From positions 62,001-126,000 of the forward strand of contig NZ_WUUT01000005.1 in assembly GCF_009831575.1 (NCBI RefSeq): a stretch of 64,000 nt of DNA, written 5' to 3'. The notes beneath the pieces were generated by a model. That model saw nothing but the letters and a program-made list of their open reading frames with translations, was not told where the DNA came from and made no database searches. Made by a program: the position numbers and the translations under genes. The DNA is from Halovenus carboxidivorans (GTDB lineage: Archaea > Halobacteriota > Halobacteria > Halobacteriales > Haloarculaceae). Positions 18,281-26,788 of the stretch are shown here, in pieces (within the stretch, counting starts at the first letter, position 1; each line of letters starts with the position of its first letter).

Positions 18281-18793
18281 ATGTTGGAGCGGATCCGTGA
18301 TCTCGGTCCGGTCGTGTTGGTTCCCGCGGCGTGGGCCGCGACGGCGGCGAGCGTGCTCGGCGCGCTCGGTTCGGACGGAATGCTCATCGCCCACGCGGTG
18401 ATGGTGATGTTCATCACCTTCTTCGCCGTCACTGGCTGGTCCGCGATGTCCGACGGGGCCTTCCGGGCCTGGCGGCTCGTGATGGTCGTCGGGATTCCTG
18501 TCACGCTCGCCGGATTAGCCGGCTTCTTCGTCCCGGAGTTCGACCGCCTCCTGTTCAGCGTGAGCCTCGTCGGGTGGATGGTGTTACCCGCCGGGGGACT
18601 CGCGTACACCGGCCGAGAGGTGGCTCCGGCCCGACGGTTGTACTTCCTGACGGCGGGGCTGTCGGCGCTGGGTGCCGTGGTGGCGACTGGTGGACTGCTC
18701 GCCGGCGAACAGGGCGTGCTACTGGTCGGGATCGCATTCGTCGGGGTCGGTCAGACGGTCGGGATCGCCGACGCTTCGTACCGGGACCGGTAG
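18281..18793 (+). CDS. Integral membrane protein of unknown function
   Basis: A 170-residue protein made almost only of hydrophobic helices, about six membrane segments (for example PVVLVPAAWAATAASVLGAL and LVMVVGIPVTLAGLAGFFV). I recognise no family motif. The frame is open further upstream, but the stretch before 18281 overlaps the promoter of the divergent PRC-barrel gene and looks non-coding, so ATG 18281 is preferred; GTG 18263 is an alternative. It ends five bases from the hflX stop. Confidence 0.65.
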   Translation: MLERIRDLGPVVLVPAAWAATAASVLGALGSDGMLIAHAVMVMFITFFAVTGWSAMSDGAFRAWRLVMVVGIPVTLAGLAGFFVPEFDRLLFSVSLVGWMVLPAGGLAYTGREVAPARRLYFLTAGLSALGAVVATGGLLAGEQGVLLVGIAFVGVGQTVGIADASYRDR

Positions 18794-18798
18794 GACGG

Positions 18799-20109
18799 CT
18801 ACACGGAGGCACCTGACTCGACCAGGGCCTTCGCCTTGGCCCGGGACTGCTCGACAACCGCAGGTCGGGCCTCGAACTCCATGACCACCTGGTCGCCGTA
18901 CTCGACGGTGTCGACGTGGGCGTTGTCGTGGATCCAGGAGACGACGCTCATCGTCTCGTCAGTCATCGGCATCACGAGTCGCTCGCGTTCGAGATCCGGG
19001 AGTTCCCGGTGAATTCGCTCGCGAAGCGCGTCGATGCTCTCGCCGGTCTTGGCGCTGATGACGACCGGATTCGGCGCGAGCGCCGACAGCGCCGCTTTCG
19101 TCTCCCGGATCTCCTCGTCGTCGACCTTGTCGCACTTGTTGAGAACGGTGACGATAGGGGCCTCGTTGCGCTCGTACAGCGTGTCGTGGCTCGTCACGAT
19201 CTTCTCGCGGATCTCCTCGATCGGTTCGCTCACGTCGACGACTAATAACACGAGATCCGCGCGGTAGACGGCATCGAGCGTCGATTTGAACGATTCGACG
19301 AGCCAGTGTGGGAGATCGGAGATGAACCCCACGGTGTCGGTGACGAGCACGTCCCGGCGGTCGAAATCGGCCTGGCGGGTCGTCGTCCCCAGGGTCGTGA
19401 ACAGCCGATCCTCGGACTCGGCGGTCGTGTCCAGATCCGGGTGGATGTCTTCGTTCTCGTCGACGGAGAGATCGGCCGCGAGTCGGCGCAGCAGCGTCGA
19501 CTTGCCGGCGTTCGTGTAGCCGGCGAGCGCGACCAGATCGAAACCCGACTCCCGGCGCTGTTCGCGGCGGTGCTGGTCGGTCTGTTCGATCTGGTCGAGT
19601 TCCTCGCGGATCCGCGCGATCTGGGCTTTGATGTCGCGCTCGCGGCTCTCGTCGTACTCACCGAGGCCCATGAAGCCGGGCCGCTCGTCGCGCTTGGCCA
19701 GACTCGCCTTCGCCTCCGCGCGCGGCAGTTCGTAGCGGAGTTGTGCGAGTTCTACCTGTAGCTGTGCCTTTCGAGTCTGTGCCCGCTGTGCGAAAATCTC
19801 CAGAATGAGCCGGAAGCGGTCGATGACGCGGACTCCCTCGGGGAGTTTGTTGCCGATGTTGAACGTCTGGTACGGACCGAGTTCGTTGTCGACGATGAGT
19901 GCCGTCGCGTCCGCCTGCACGACCCGCTCGGCGATGCTCTCGACTTTTCCCTCTCCGAAGTGAAATGCCGGATCCTCTGTTCGCGTCTGCGTGACGACAT
20001 CCTCGACGGCGTAGCCGGCCGCGCGCGCTAACTCGGTGATCTCGTCGGTGTCGGCTTCCCCCGCGTCGACACGCTTCGCGACGACTGTCCGTTCTGGCGT
20101 TCCTGTCAC
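18799..20109 (-). CDS. hflX: HflX family ribosome-associated GTPase
   Basis: GTPase that binds ribosomes and, in bacteria, rescues or splits stalled 70S particles. The 436-residue protein has the HflX N-terminal domain (DNELGPYQTFNIGNKLPEGV, then RTQKAQLQVELAQLRY-like coiled region about 95-150) and a Ras-like G domain from about 195: G1 GYTNAGKST, G3 DTVGFISDLPHWLVESF, G4 NKCD. The start is a GTG at 20109 with TATA box 28 bases upstream; no better start is nearby. It lies downstream of sbds on the same strand with its own promoter. Confidence 0.95.
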   Translation of the reverse strand: MTGTPERTVVAKRVDAGEADTDEITELARAAGYAVEDVVTQTRTEDPAFHFGEGKVESIAERVVQADATALIVDNELGPYQTFNIGNKLPEGVRVIDRFRLILEIFAQRAQTRKAQLQVELAQLRYELPRAEAKASLAKRDERPGFMGLGEYDESRERDIKAQIARIREELDQIEQTDQHRREQRRESGFDLVALAGYTNAGKSTLLRRLAADLSVDENEDIHPDLDTTAESEDRLFTTLGTTTRQADFDRRDVLVTDTVGFISDLPHWLVESFKSTLDAVYRADLVLLVVDVSEPIEEIREKIVTSHDTLYERNEAPIVTVLNKCDKVDDEEIRETKAALSALAPNPVVISAKTGESIDALRERIHRELPDLERERLVMPMTDETMSVVSWIHDNAHVDTVEYGDQVVMEFEARPAVVEQSRAKAKALVESGASV

Positions 20110-20132
20110 TTGCTCACACGTATGTCGTGATC

Positions 20133-20140
20133 ACATATAA
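20133..20140 (-). promoter_or_regulatory. TATA box for hflX
   Basis: Minus-strand TTATATGT centred about 28 bases upstream of the GTG start at 20109; supports that start and a leaderless transcript. Confidence 0.6.
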
Positions 20141-20163
20141 ACCCAAAGTCCACCCCTCGGGCG

Positions 20164-20889
20164 TTACCGAGTGTCGAGGTCGTCTTCGTCCTTGATGATC
20201 TGCGTCTCGGCCTCGCCGCTCGAGACCTCGTTGACCAGATCGTAGAACTCGTTTTGCATCCCGGCGGGGAACTCGACGACGCCGATCCAGGAGCCGTCAG
20301 GCTGCCACTCCTCGCGCTGGAGGTCGCCGAACTCGCGGATCTTCGCCTGGCCGCTGCCGGCGTAGTCCGCAGGCAGGTTCGCCGCGACGGTGATCGTGTC
20401 GAAGCGGATGGGGATCACGGGCCGCAACGCGTCGAGCGCGTCGTCTACCTGTGACTCGACCGGTTCCATCGGATCGATCCGGAAGTCGGTCTCCTCCAGC
20501 GCCGACTCGATCCGATCCGGGGGGTGGGGAGCGTCGTCCATCTGTGGGTTGACCGCGTTGCGCGCGATCCGGTTGATGAGCTGTCTGCGCTTCTGTTCTT
20601 TCATCTCCTTGCGCTGCTCGGCGGTGATCTGGATCTCCCCCTCCCTGACCACCTCCGGGATGATCTCCAGCGGATCAGTCGTGCCGAAGACCTCCTCCAG
20701 AGCGTTCTCCGCCGGTCGATCGCCTCGCGAGGCGTCCTCGAAGACGTCCTCCGCCGCGATGACATCCTCCAGGTCGCCGTCGAACTCGCCGCGTTTGATT
20801 GCCAGGGCGGCGTCCGGGTCGACGAGCACCTCGAACCGCTCCCCGTGGGATTCGAGTCGTGCCGTCACCGCTTCGTCAAGCGATATCAT
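20164..20889 (-). CDS. SBDS family ribosome assembly factor
   Basis: Archaeal homologue of SBDS/Sdo1, which with aEF2-like GTPase releases aIF6 from the 50S subunit. The 241-residue product starts MISLDEAVTARLESHGERFE; domain I with DLEDVIAAEDVFEDASRGDRPAE (about 38-60), domain II (EIQITAEQRKEMKEQKRRQL, IARNAVNPQ) and a ferredoxin-like domain III (VIPIRFDTITVAANLPADYAG) follow in the usual order. The open frame extends upstream, but ATG 20889 is the homologous start and has a TATA box 26 bases ahead. Confidence 0.95.
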   Translation of the reverse strand: MISLDEAVTARLESHGERFEVLVDPDAALAIKRGEFDGDLEDVIAAEDVFEDASRGDRPAENALEEVFGTTDPLEIIPEVVREGEIQITAEQRKEMKEQKRRQLINRIARNAVNPQMDDAPHPPDRIESALEETDFRIDPMEPVESQVDDALDALRPVIPIRFDTITVAANLPADYAGSGQAKIREFGDLQREEWQPDGSWIGVVEFPAGMQNEFYDLVNEVSSGEAETQIIKDEDDLDTR

Positions 20890-20910
20890 ACCCGGATGTA
20901 CTTGTGGATG

Positions 20911-20920
20911 CGTTAAGTTT
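20911..20920 (-). promoter_or_regulatory. TATA box for the SBDS gene
   Basis: Minus-strand AAACTTAACG centred 26 bases upstream of the ATG at 20889; typical haloarchaeal leaderless spacing. Confidence 0.6.
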
Positions 20921-20933
20921 GTTGTGACAGCGG

Positions 20934-21653
20934 TCAGGCGAGCCAGGCGTCCTCGATCTGGAGCGTACCGCGGGTTCCGTCGAACTCGGTCTCGTAGTCG
21001 AGTTCGATCCGTCGGTCCATGTGCGGCCCGTCCTGAACGAGCGTCTCGAACTCGCCGCCCTCTCCGAGGGGGTGTACACCGTACTCCTCGCTGAGTTCGA
21101 CGAGATCGGCAATCGCGTCGGCATCGAGCGTGCGACCGAGCCAGGACTCGTCGAGTCCGCCCGCCGCGACCCGGATGATCGTGATCTCGAACCCCGCGGT
21201 CAGCATGTCGGCGGCGATCTGTTTCGGGTCTCGTCCCCACAGCGGCGCGAAGGTCTCGATACCCAGTCGCTCGCTCATCGCCTCGACCCGGGAGTTCTGA
21301 AACTCGCTTTCGACGGCCCCGACGGTGACGCCGCCGACGCCGCCCGGAAGGTCGTCGTCAAGATCGGTCAGCGCCTCCTCCAGGACCGCCAACTCGGCGT
21401 CTCCCTGTTCGCTCGCGTCGGCTGTCTCCGCCGCGTTGAAGTCGTCGGGCCGAACGTCGACGAGTTCGATCCCGATGCTCTCGGCGGCCAGCGAGGCGAG
21501 TTCGGTCGCCGGAACGTGGTACATGTACGAGTCGCCGTCCGGGTGGACAGTGAGCAGTCGCTCGACGGGCAACCCCTCCTCGAGTGCACGATAGAGCGCC
21601 CACGAGGAGTCTTTCCCGCCTGAAAACAGACTCACCCAGGCGTCGCCAGTCAT
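20934..21653 (-). CDS. Diphthine--ammonia ligase family protein (Dph6-like)
   Basis: ATP-dependent amidase-like enzyme; Dph6 converts diphthine to diphthamide on elongation factor 2. The 239-residue protein has the PP-loop SGGKDSSWAL (residues 10-19), and the Dph6 signature stretch RLGIETFAPLWGRDPKQI and GGEFETLVQDGP. Length matches archaeal members (220-240). It is 44 bases upstream of the sbds start on the same strand. Role in aEF2 diphthamide formation is the standard family inference. Confidence 0.87.
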   Translation of the reverse strand: MTGDAWVSLFSGGKDSSWALYRALEEGLPVERLLTVHPDGDSYMYHVPATELASLAAESIGIELVDVRPDDFNAAETADASEQGDAELAVLEEALTDLDDDLPGGVGGVTVGAVESEFQNSRVEAMSERLGIETFAPLWGRDPKQIAADMLTAGFEITIIRVAAGGLDESWLGRTLDADAIADLVELSEEYGVHPLGEGGEFETLVQDGPHMDRRIELDYETEFDGTRGTLQIEDAWLA

Positions 21654-21735
21654 ACCGAGTATTGCCGGCTGGCGGATTTACGCTTGCCGGTTCGGCAACA
21701 ACACATTCATTGATCGTCCTGCGCTCTGTTCTGCT

Positions 21736-22212
21736 ATGCGGCGACGACGGTATCTCGGGGCCGCCGCGGGAGTGGCCCTCAGCGCCCTGGCTGGCTGTTT
21801 CGGCGGTTCCGAGACCAACAGTCCGCGGTCGGTCGTCCGCGCGTATCTCGAAGCCGAACACGACGGCGATGCCGGGGCGATGGCCGACCTGCTACACAGC
21901 GCATCCCCGCTCGATCCGACTGCCGGCGACACCGAGATCGAACAGCGATCGCTGCAGATCGACGAGATACTCGTCGAGGCGAGGAATCTCTCCCGGGAGC
22001 GGATCGCGTCACTCGATATGCGGTTGCCCGAGGAGACGATCAGCGCGATTGCCGACCGAGAGAACGCGCTGGTCGATGCGGCCTACGAGGCCGAACCGCC
22101 GGAGACGGACGGCGGCGGAGAGACGGTCAGCGGTCGGGTGGCCGTCGAGAACACGTATCTCACTGCCACCGAAGACGGGAAGTGGTTCGTCGTCGCCTTC
22201 GAGGTCGTCTGA
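21736..22212 (+). CDS. Tat-exported lipoprotein of unknown function
   Basis: A 158-residue protein with RRRRYLGAAAGVALSALAGC: twin arginine, hydrophobic core and lipobox cysteine at residue 20. The mature part is acidic with one compact domain that resembles NTF2-like/DUF4878-type folds in pattern (RSVVRAYLEAEHDGDAGAMADLLHS, and a C-terminal ENTYLTATEDGKWFVVAFEVV). No catalytic motif is evident. Divergent from the Dph6-like gene. Confidence 0.8.
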   Translation: MRRRRYLGAAAGVALSALAGCFGGSETNSPRSVVRAYLEAEHDGDAGAMADLLHSASPLDPTAGDTEIEQRSLQIDEILVEARNLSRERIASLDMRLPEETISAIADRENALVDAAYEAEPPETDGGGETVSGRVAVENTYLTATEDGKWFVVAFEVV

Positions 22213-22218
22213 GGCCCG

Positions 22219-22365
22219 TCACTTCGCGACGGTGATCGTCACCGCGCCACAGCAACACTCGTACGCCCGCCGCTCTCCCGCCGGTGTCTCGTAGACGATC
22301 AACGGGTCCGAAAGCGCGTTCGAGCAGCCGTCGCCGCCACAGGTCTGTGAGAGGTCTCTGAGCAT
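22219..22365 (-). CDS. 48-residue cysteine-rich putative zinc-binding protein
   Basis: Read directly from the minus strand: ATG at 22365, TGA at 22219-22221. The product begins MLRDLSQTCGGDGCSNALSD and ends YECCCGAVTITVAK. Five cysteines: Cys9 and Cys14 in one knuckle, Cys37-Cys38-Cys39 in the other, a zinc-ribbon-like pattern in the class of haloarchaeal small zinc-finger proteins. Codon use fits the neighbours, with strong third-position GC. It fills the gap between convergent and tandem neighbours exactly. Function unknown. Confidence 0.75.
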   Translation of the reverse strand: MLRDLSQTCGGDGCSNALSDPLIVYETPAGERRAYECCCGAVTITVAK

Positions 22366-22431
22366 ACTCGTCGGTTCCGGCGGAGGATACGTTAAACCGA
22401 GCCAGCCCCGGAGTGAAAGTGAAAGTGAAGC

Positions 22432-23124
22432 TCAGAGCCGGTGACGAAACGCCCCGAGGGTCGGGAAGGTGAGCGTCTCACCGGCGTCGGCGTCTCGGAC
22501 GACCGGCGCGAGCGCGTCGGCGTCGGTCACGAGCGGAGACATGAAATCGGCGGCAGACATGTCGTTGATCCGGACGCCCCGGACCAGTTTGTTGAACGAC
22601 GGGAGCATCACCAGGTCCGCGCCCCGATAGATCTCTTCACCGGCGAGTACACAGGCTCGCCGTCTCCCCTCGATGTCGATTGTCGGGTGGTCGTGGCCGA
22701 CGATGTACCGGTCGGCCTCGGCCTCCGGTTCGACGTGGCCGTGGCAGACGACCGTGTCTCCGAGGCGGTACTCCTCCTCGACCGGGCCGGACCAGACGGC
22801 GTCCAGAAGTGTGTCGTGGTTCCCCGGGGTGACGACGATACGTGCGCCGACGTCGCGGGCCGCACGCCTCAGCCCCGAGAGCGTGTCTCTGACCGGACCG
22901 GGGACGGTCTCGAAGGAGTGTAACAGATCGCCGGCGACGACGACCTCCTCCGGGTCGAGGTCGGCACACAGCGACTCGAACCGCTCGACCATCTCCTCGC
23001 CCTCACCGACGGGGAGTTCGACGTTCGAGGCCGCCCCTCTGCCGACGTGGAGGTCGGCGACGACGAGCGTGTCGCCGACGGAGATAGCCAGGTCGTGGAC
23101 CGTCACTCCCGAGAGTGCGCCCAT
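22432..23124 (-). CDS. Calcineurin-like metallophosphoesterase
   Basis: Metal-dependent phosphoesterase of 230 residues. All signature motifs are present in order: VADLHVGRG (DxH), AGDLLHSF (GDxxH), TPGNHD (GNHD) and VCHGHVEPE with VGHDHPTI (GHxH). This is the archaeal phosphoesterase often encoded near large helicases; no helicase is adjacent here. The frame has an in-frame start nine codons upstream, but ATG 23124 fits homologues better. Substrate unknown. Confidence 0.88.
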   Translation of the reverse strand: MGALSGVTVHDLAISVGDTLVVADLHVGRGAASNVELPVGEGEEMVERFESLCADLDPEEVVVAGDLLHSFETVPGPVRDTLSGLRRAARDVGARIVVTPGNHDTLLDAVWSGPVEEEYRLGDTVVCHGHVEPEAEADRYIVGHDHPTIDIEGRRRACVLAGEEIYRGADLVMLPSFNKLVRGVRINDMSAADFMSPLVTDADALAPVVRDADAGETLTFPTLGAFRHRL

Positions 23125-23175
23125 ACGCTTTGGTTGTGCGCGGACGATCAAAGGGGTGCCGACCCGCGGCGAGGG

Positions 23176-23721
23176 TCAGATGAGCAGCGTGAGCGCGACG
23201 ATGTGCAGGCTCGAAAACGCGAGGGCGAGGGTGATCGGTAACGCGGGCGTCGAGGTCCAGAGCAGCGAGTAGTCACCCGACGGGTTCCCCCGGTACAGCG
23301 TCCCAACGGCGTCGATTGCCGCGTAGACGACGAAGACGAGAAGGGACGCGGACAGAATCGTCACCCCAACATCGGGGTCGACAACGATGCCGACTGCGAG
23401 TCCGATCGGGGCGACGACGCCGGCCTGGATGAGATCGCCCGCGGCGGCGAACCGCCGTTCGTGTTCGCGGTCGGGATCGTGGCGGCGATACGCCGACCGG
23501 TACTGCTGGAGGCGCGTCGGTCCGACCCACTCCTCGCCGTCCCGGAGCGCGACGTACCGGGGCAGGTACGGCGTTACCAGTTTGATCTCGTCGCGCGGGA
23601 TGCCAGTGATCCGCCGACCGGCGTAGTAGTGTCCGAGTTCGTGGATCAGGATGATCGCCCAGATGAGGAGAAATGCGAAGACGGTAGTACCGACCATACC
23701 GGACGGGACGAGCGCGAGCAT
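23176..23721 (-). CDS. Membrane metalloprotease-like protein with HELGH motif
   Basis: A 181-residue integral membrane protein. HELGH at residues 27-31 sits inside the first hydrophobic segment (LLIWAIILIHELGHYYAG), the arrangement of site-2-type intramembrane or related proteases. A second conserved-looking region follows in LIQAGVVAPIGLAVGI. A canonical S2P NPDG-like second motif is not evident. Start ATG 23721 is chosen; the upstream extension begins at GTG 23784. Substrate unknown. Confidence 0.7.
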   Translation of the reverse strand: MLALVPSGMVGTTVFAFLLIWAIILIHELGHYYAGRRITGIPRDEIKLVTPYLPRYVALRDGEEWVGPTRLQQYRSAYRRHDPDREHERRFAAAGDLIQAGVVAPIGLAVGIVVDPDVGVTILSASLLVFVVYAAIDAVGTLYRGNPSGDYSLLWTSTPALPITLALAFSSLHIVALTLLI

Positions 23722-23803
23722 ATCGGTGCTCGGAGTTCCCGCATCAAGAATCCCTCCGTTCCGGACATGAAAAGTTATGCGCACGGCGTGGTCTCATTAG
23801 GGT

Positions 23804-24925
23804 ATGCCATCGTTCTCACATCGTGTCGAACAGGTCTCGATCAGCGGCATCCGCGAGGTGTTCGAGGCGGCCGGCGAGGACGCCATCAACCTCGGTCTCG
23901 GCCAGCCGGATTTCCCCACGCCCGACCACGCCCGGGAGGCTGCTGTCGAGGCGATTCGGGAGGGGAAAGCCGACGCCTACACCTCGAACAAGGGGACCGA
24001 ATCCCTCCGGGAAGCGATTGCCGAGAAACACGCCCGCGACAACGACCTCGATGTCGATCCGGAGGACATCATCGCCACCGCGGGGGGTAGCGAGGCGCTG
24101 CACATCGCTCTCGAAGCACACGTCGACCCCGGCGAGGAGGTCGTCTTCCCCGATCCTGGTTTCGTCTCCTACGAGGCGCTGACACACATCGCAGGTGGCA
24201 CGCCCCGGCCGGTTCCGCTCCGAGACGACCTCACCCTGGACCCGGCGACCGTCGAGGAGGCGATCACCGACGACACCGCCGCGTTCGTCGTCAACAGCCC
24301 CGCGAACCCCACCGGTGCGGTCCAGTCGACCGACGACATGCGGGAGTTCGCACGGATCGCGGACGAACACGACGTGCTCTGTCTCTCCGACGAGGTCTAC
24401 GAGTACCAGATCTTCGAGGGGGAACACCGCTCGCCGGCCGAGTTCACCGACGGGGGCAACGTCGCCGTCGTCAACGCCTGCTCGAAGGCCTACTCGATGA
24501 CCGGCTGGCGACTCGGCTGGATCACCGCCTCGACCGACCGGATCGAGCGGATGCTTCGGGTCCACCAGTACGGACAGGCCTGTGCGAGCGCGCCCGCGCA
24601 GTACGCGGCCGAAGCCGCGCTGACCGGCCCGCAGGACGTGGTCGAGGAGATGCGCTCGGCCTTCGAGCAGCGCCGGGACGTGCTGCTCGACGGACTGGAT
24701 TCGATGGGCATCGACTGCCCGCGTCCCTCCGGGGCGTTCTACGCGATGCCGAAAGTGCCGGACGGATGGGTCGACGAAGTGATCGACCGCGGGGTCGTCG
24801 TCGTCCCCGGTGAGGCGTTCGGTGACCACGGGGAAGGCTACGCGCGCATCTCGTACGCGACCGACATCGAGACGATCAAGGAGGCGCTCGAAATCATGGC
24901 CGAGGCGACCGAGGCCGTTCGGTGA
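23804..24925 (+). CDS. Class I/II pyridoxal-phosphate aminotransferase
   Basis: PLP aminotransferase of 373 residues, aspartate aminotransferase superfamily fold type I. Conserved features: LGLGQPDFPTPDHA near the N terminus, TAGGSEALHIALEA (PLP phosphate pocket), NSPANPTGAV, CLSDEVYEYQIF, and the Schiff-base lysine in NACSKAYSMTGWRLGW (about residue 228). Arg in YARISYATDIE near the C terminus binds the substrate carboxylate. Exact donor and acceptor cannot be assigned; archaeal neighbours of this type are broad-range. TATA-like AAAAGTTATG lies about 30 bases upstream. Confidence 0.92.
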   Translation: MPSFSHRVEQVSISGIREVFEAAGEDAINLGLGQPDFPTPDHAREAAVEAIREGKADAYTSNKGTESLREAIAEKHARDNDLDVDPEDIIATAGGSEALHIALEAHVDPGEEVVFPDPGFVSYEALTHIAGGTPRPVPLRDDLTLDPATVEEAITDDTAAFVVNSPANPTGAVQSTDDMREFARIADEHDVLCLSDEVYEYQIFEGEHRSPAEFTDGGNVAVVNACSKAYSMTGWRLGWITASTDRIERMLRVHQYGQACASAPAQYAAEAALTGPQDVVEEMRSAFEQRRDVLLDGLDSMGIDCPRPSGAFYAMPKVPDGWVDEVIDRGVVVVPGEAFGDHGEGYARISYATDIETIKEALEIMAEATEAVR

Positions 24926-24970
24926 GTCCCGGGTCCGACAGAACAATACTCCTCCGATCCAACTAGGGGT

Positions 24971-25366
24971 ATGGATCGACTCGCACCCCAGCACGTTCCG
25001 ATCTACGAGAGCGGATCACAGCGGCGCTCACTCTGGGAGGAGTGTGCGAACGAGGATCGGCCGGTCGTCGGAATCCGTGATGCCCGTCGCGGTTACATCG
25101 TCCGGTACGATCTCCAGCATCTCGATGCCGAACTCTCCCGGTCCGCGCTCCGGGATCTCAGAGCCCGAACCCGCGCCCAGCGGACGTATCCGACCGGTTC
25201 GACCGACTCCTACCCGGCGGGGACGGATCCGATCTCGGCGGCCGAGGGCGTCGGCGGCGAGGCCGGACCCGTCTCGGGGGAGTTACACGCCGACACGGAG
25301 ACCGAGGCGCGGGAACTGGCCTCGCGGCTCTCCGAAATCGTCTTCGAGAGCGAGCGCTGGCGGTGA
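24971..25366 (+). CDS. Haloarchaeal hypothetical protein
   Basis: A 131-residue acidic soluble protein, no domain recognised. The N-terminal 70 residues look folded (ECANEDRPVVGIRDARRGYIVRYDLQHL), a low-complexity linker rich in Ser/Thr/Gly follows, and the end is a charged helix (ETEARELASRLSEIVFESER). It follows the aminotransferase by 45 bases and may share its transcript. Confidence 0.65.
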   Translation: MDRLAPQHVPIYESGSQRRSLWEECANEDRPVVGIRDARRGYIVRYDLQHLDAELSRSALRDLRARTRAQRTYPTGSTDSYPAGTDPISAAEGVGGEAGPVSGELHADTETEARELASRLSEIVFESERWR

Positions 25367-25400
25367 ACCTCTACACAGGTACGGCGTCACGAGTTCGGGG

Positions 25401-25964
25401 TTAGACGAGGTTCTGGAAGGCCTCGGCCGGTTCGTCGAACTCCATCACGGTCTCGTCGAGGTCGTCCTTGAGCGACTCCGCGCGTTCTTTGATCTGTTGG
25501 ACCTCCTCGGACTCTTCGAGTTCCTGGGTCGGCTTTTCCTCTTCGAGCAGCCCGATTTTGGTGTTGAGTTCGAGAAACTCGTCGACCTGTTCGTCGTATT
25601 CGCTGGCGGCGAGTTGGTTCTGGATCGCGTCGTGAAGGTCGTCTCTGTCGACCGGTTTCTGGAGGTAGTCCTCGAACGGCATCTCGACGATGTCGAAGTC
25701 GGGATCCACCGCCGTCACCATGATAACTCGGCAGTCGAGTTCGCGCTCTCTGATCTCATCGAGCACTTCGTCGCCCGAGATGACCGGCATCCGCCGGTCT
25801 AGCAACACCACGTCGACAGACGAATCGACGGCATCGAGCGCCTCCTCGCCGCCGTAGGCCGTACGGACATCGTACTCCCGCTGGAGTTGTGCTGTGTACG
25901 CGTCCGCGACGGCTGTTTCGTCGTCCACGACCAGTACGGTCGTGTCATCCTCTGCAGCTCCCAT
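25401..25964 (-). CDS. Response regulator with HalX output domain
   Basis: Two-component receiver protein of 187 residues. Receiver domain 9-125 with acidic pair Asp14-Asp15, phosphoacceptor Asp56 (VVLLDRRMP) and Lys in YLQKPVD near residue 102. The remaining 60 residues are the helical HalX domain, found behind receivers in haloarchaea. No histidine kinase gene is adjacent, so the partner is elsewhere. The output role of HalX is not settled. Confidence 0.92.
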   Translation of the reverse strand: MGAAEDDTTVLVVDDETAVADAYTAQLQREYDVRTAYGGEEALDAVDSSVDVVLLDRRMPVISGDEVLDEIRERELDCRVIMVTAVDPDFDIVEMPFEDYLQKPVDRDDLHDAIQNQLAASEYDEQVDEFLELNTKIGLLEEEKPTQELEESEEVQQIKERAESLKDDLDETVMEFDEPAEAFQNLV

Positions 25965-26032
25965 ACCTGAACAGTTTGTTGCCGGTGGTTTGTACCTACC
26001 GATCCATTATCAGTAGTGAAAATTGGAACCCG

Positions 26033-26470
26033 TCAATTTATGTCGGTATCGACGCCGATGTCCTCCTTGATCGCTGTTTCGAGGTTCTTCAGTTCCGAAT
26101 CAATATTCTTTTTGAAAAATCGCTCCACCCCCGGAACCCGCCCGTCCACGCTGAAGGAGTTCCGGAGTTCGGTGACTCCGTCGACCTCCTCGAGTTCGTG
26201 TTCTCCGACGACGCGGAAGGCCTTGGAGTTGCCGACGAACTCGACGTACTCCGGCGGGGTTCGCGTTCGCTCTTCTGTCTCGATGCGGATCGTCCGGTCA
26301 CTGAGCGGGATGGGGAGCGAGACGTGCCAGACGGCGCGGCCGTCTTCGAGCAACTCGAAATCCTGGACGACGCTGATGGGCCGTGCTCGCTTCTCCGGGT
26401 CGTCGATGAACTCCCAAACGCGCTCTCGTGAGGCCGGAATCTCCACAACTCGCTCCGCGCGAACAACCAT
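26033..26470 (-). CDS. SRPBCC (START-like) family protein
   Basis: A 145-residue protein starting MVVRAERVVEIPASRERVWEFIDDPEKRARPI, the standard opening of SRPBCC/polyketide cyclase ligand-binding folds. A long C-terminal helix follows (VERFFKKNIDSELKNLETAIKED). It likely binds a hydrophobic ligand, but no catalytic residues can be named. The start ATG at 26470 fits the fold. Confidence 0.8.
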   Translation of the reverse strand: MVVRAERVVEIPASRERVWEFIDDPEKRARPISVVQDFELLEDGRAVWHVSLPIPLSDRTIRIETEERTRTPPEYVEFVGNSKAFRVVGEHELEEVDGVTELRNSFSVDGRVPGVERFFKKNIDSELKNLETAIKEDIGVDTDIN

Positions 26471-26500
26471 ACCACCCGTTACGGGTACGCGAATAAAAGC

Positions 26501-26725
26501 CTAGCTCCGGGTGACTCGCCAGGTCGTCGACCGGGCGCGGCCCCACTTCTCGATCTCGACGTCGTCGGACTGTTCGTCCAGTTTCGGTAGGCGTGCGCCG
26601 ACCTGCTTCGAGGACAGTCCGAGCTGGTTCGCAATCGTCTTCGAGCGGATATACTGTTCGCCCCGGGAGACGCTCTCCCGCAGATAATCGAGGATCTCTC
26701 GATCCGTCTCACCGAGTTCTGTCAT
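26501..26725 (-). CDS. Small winged-helix DNA-binding protein
   Basis: A 74-residue protein that is one winged helix: TDREILDYLRESVSRG, then QYIRSKTIANQLGLSSKQ (recognition helix) and a basic wing WGRARSTTWRVTRS. This is a haloarchaeal small HTH family (DUF7123-like). It lies just upstream of the SRPBCC gene on the same strand, 30 bases apart. Target genes unknown. Confidence 0.78.
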   Translation of the reverse strand: MTELGETDREILDYLRESVSRGEQYIRSKTIANQLGLSSKQVGARLPKLDEQSDDVEIEKWGRARSTTWRVTRS

Positions 26726-26788
26726 TAGACGAACCTACGTGTGCGAGCGTCTTAAATTTGCAGTTACGAACGGTTCTTGCGCGGGCGA

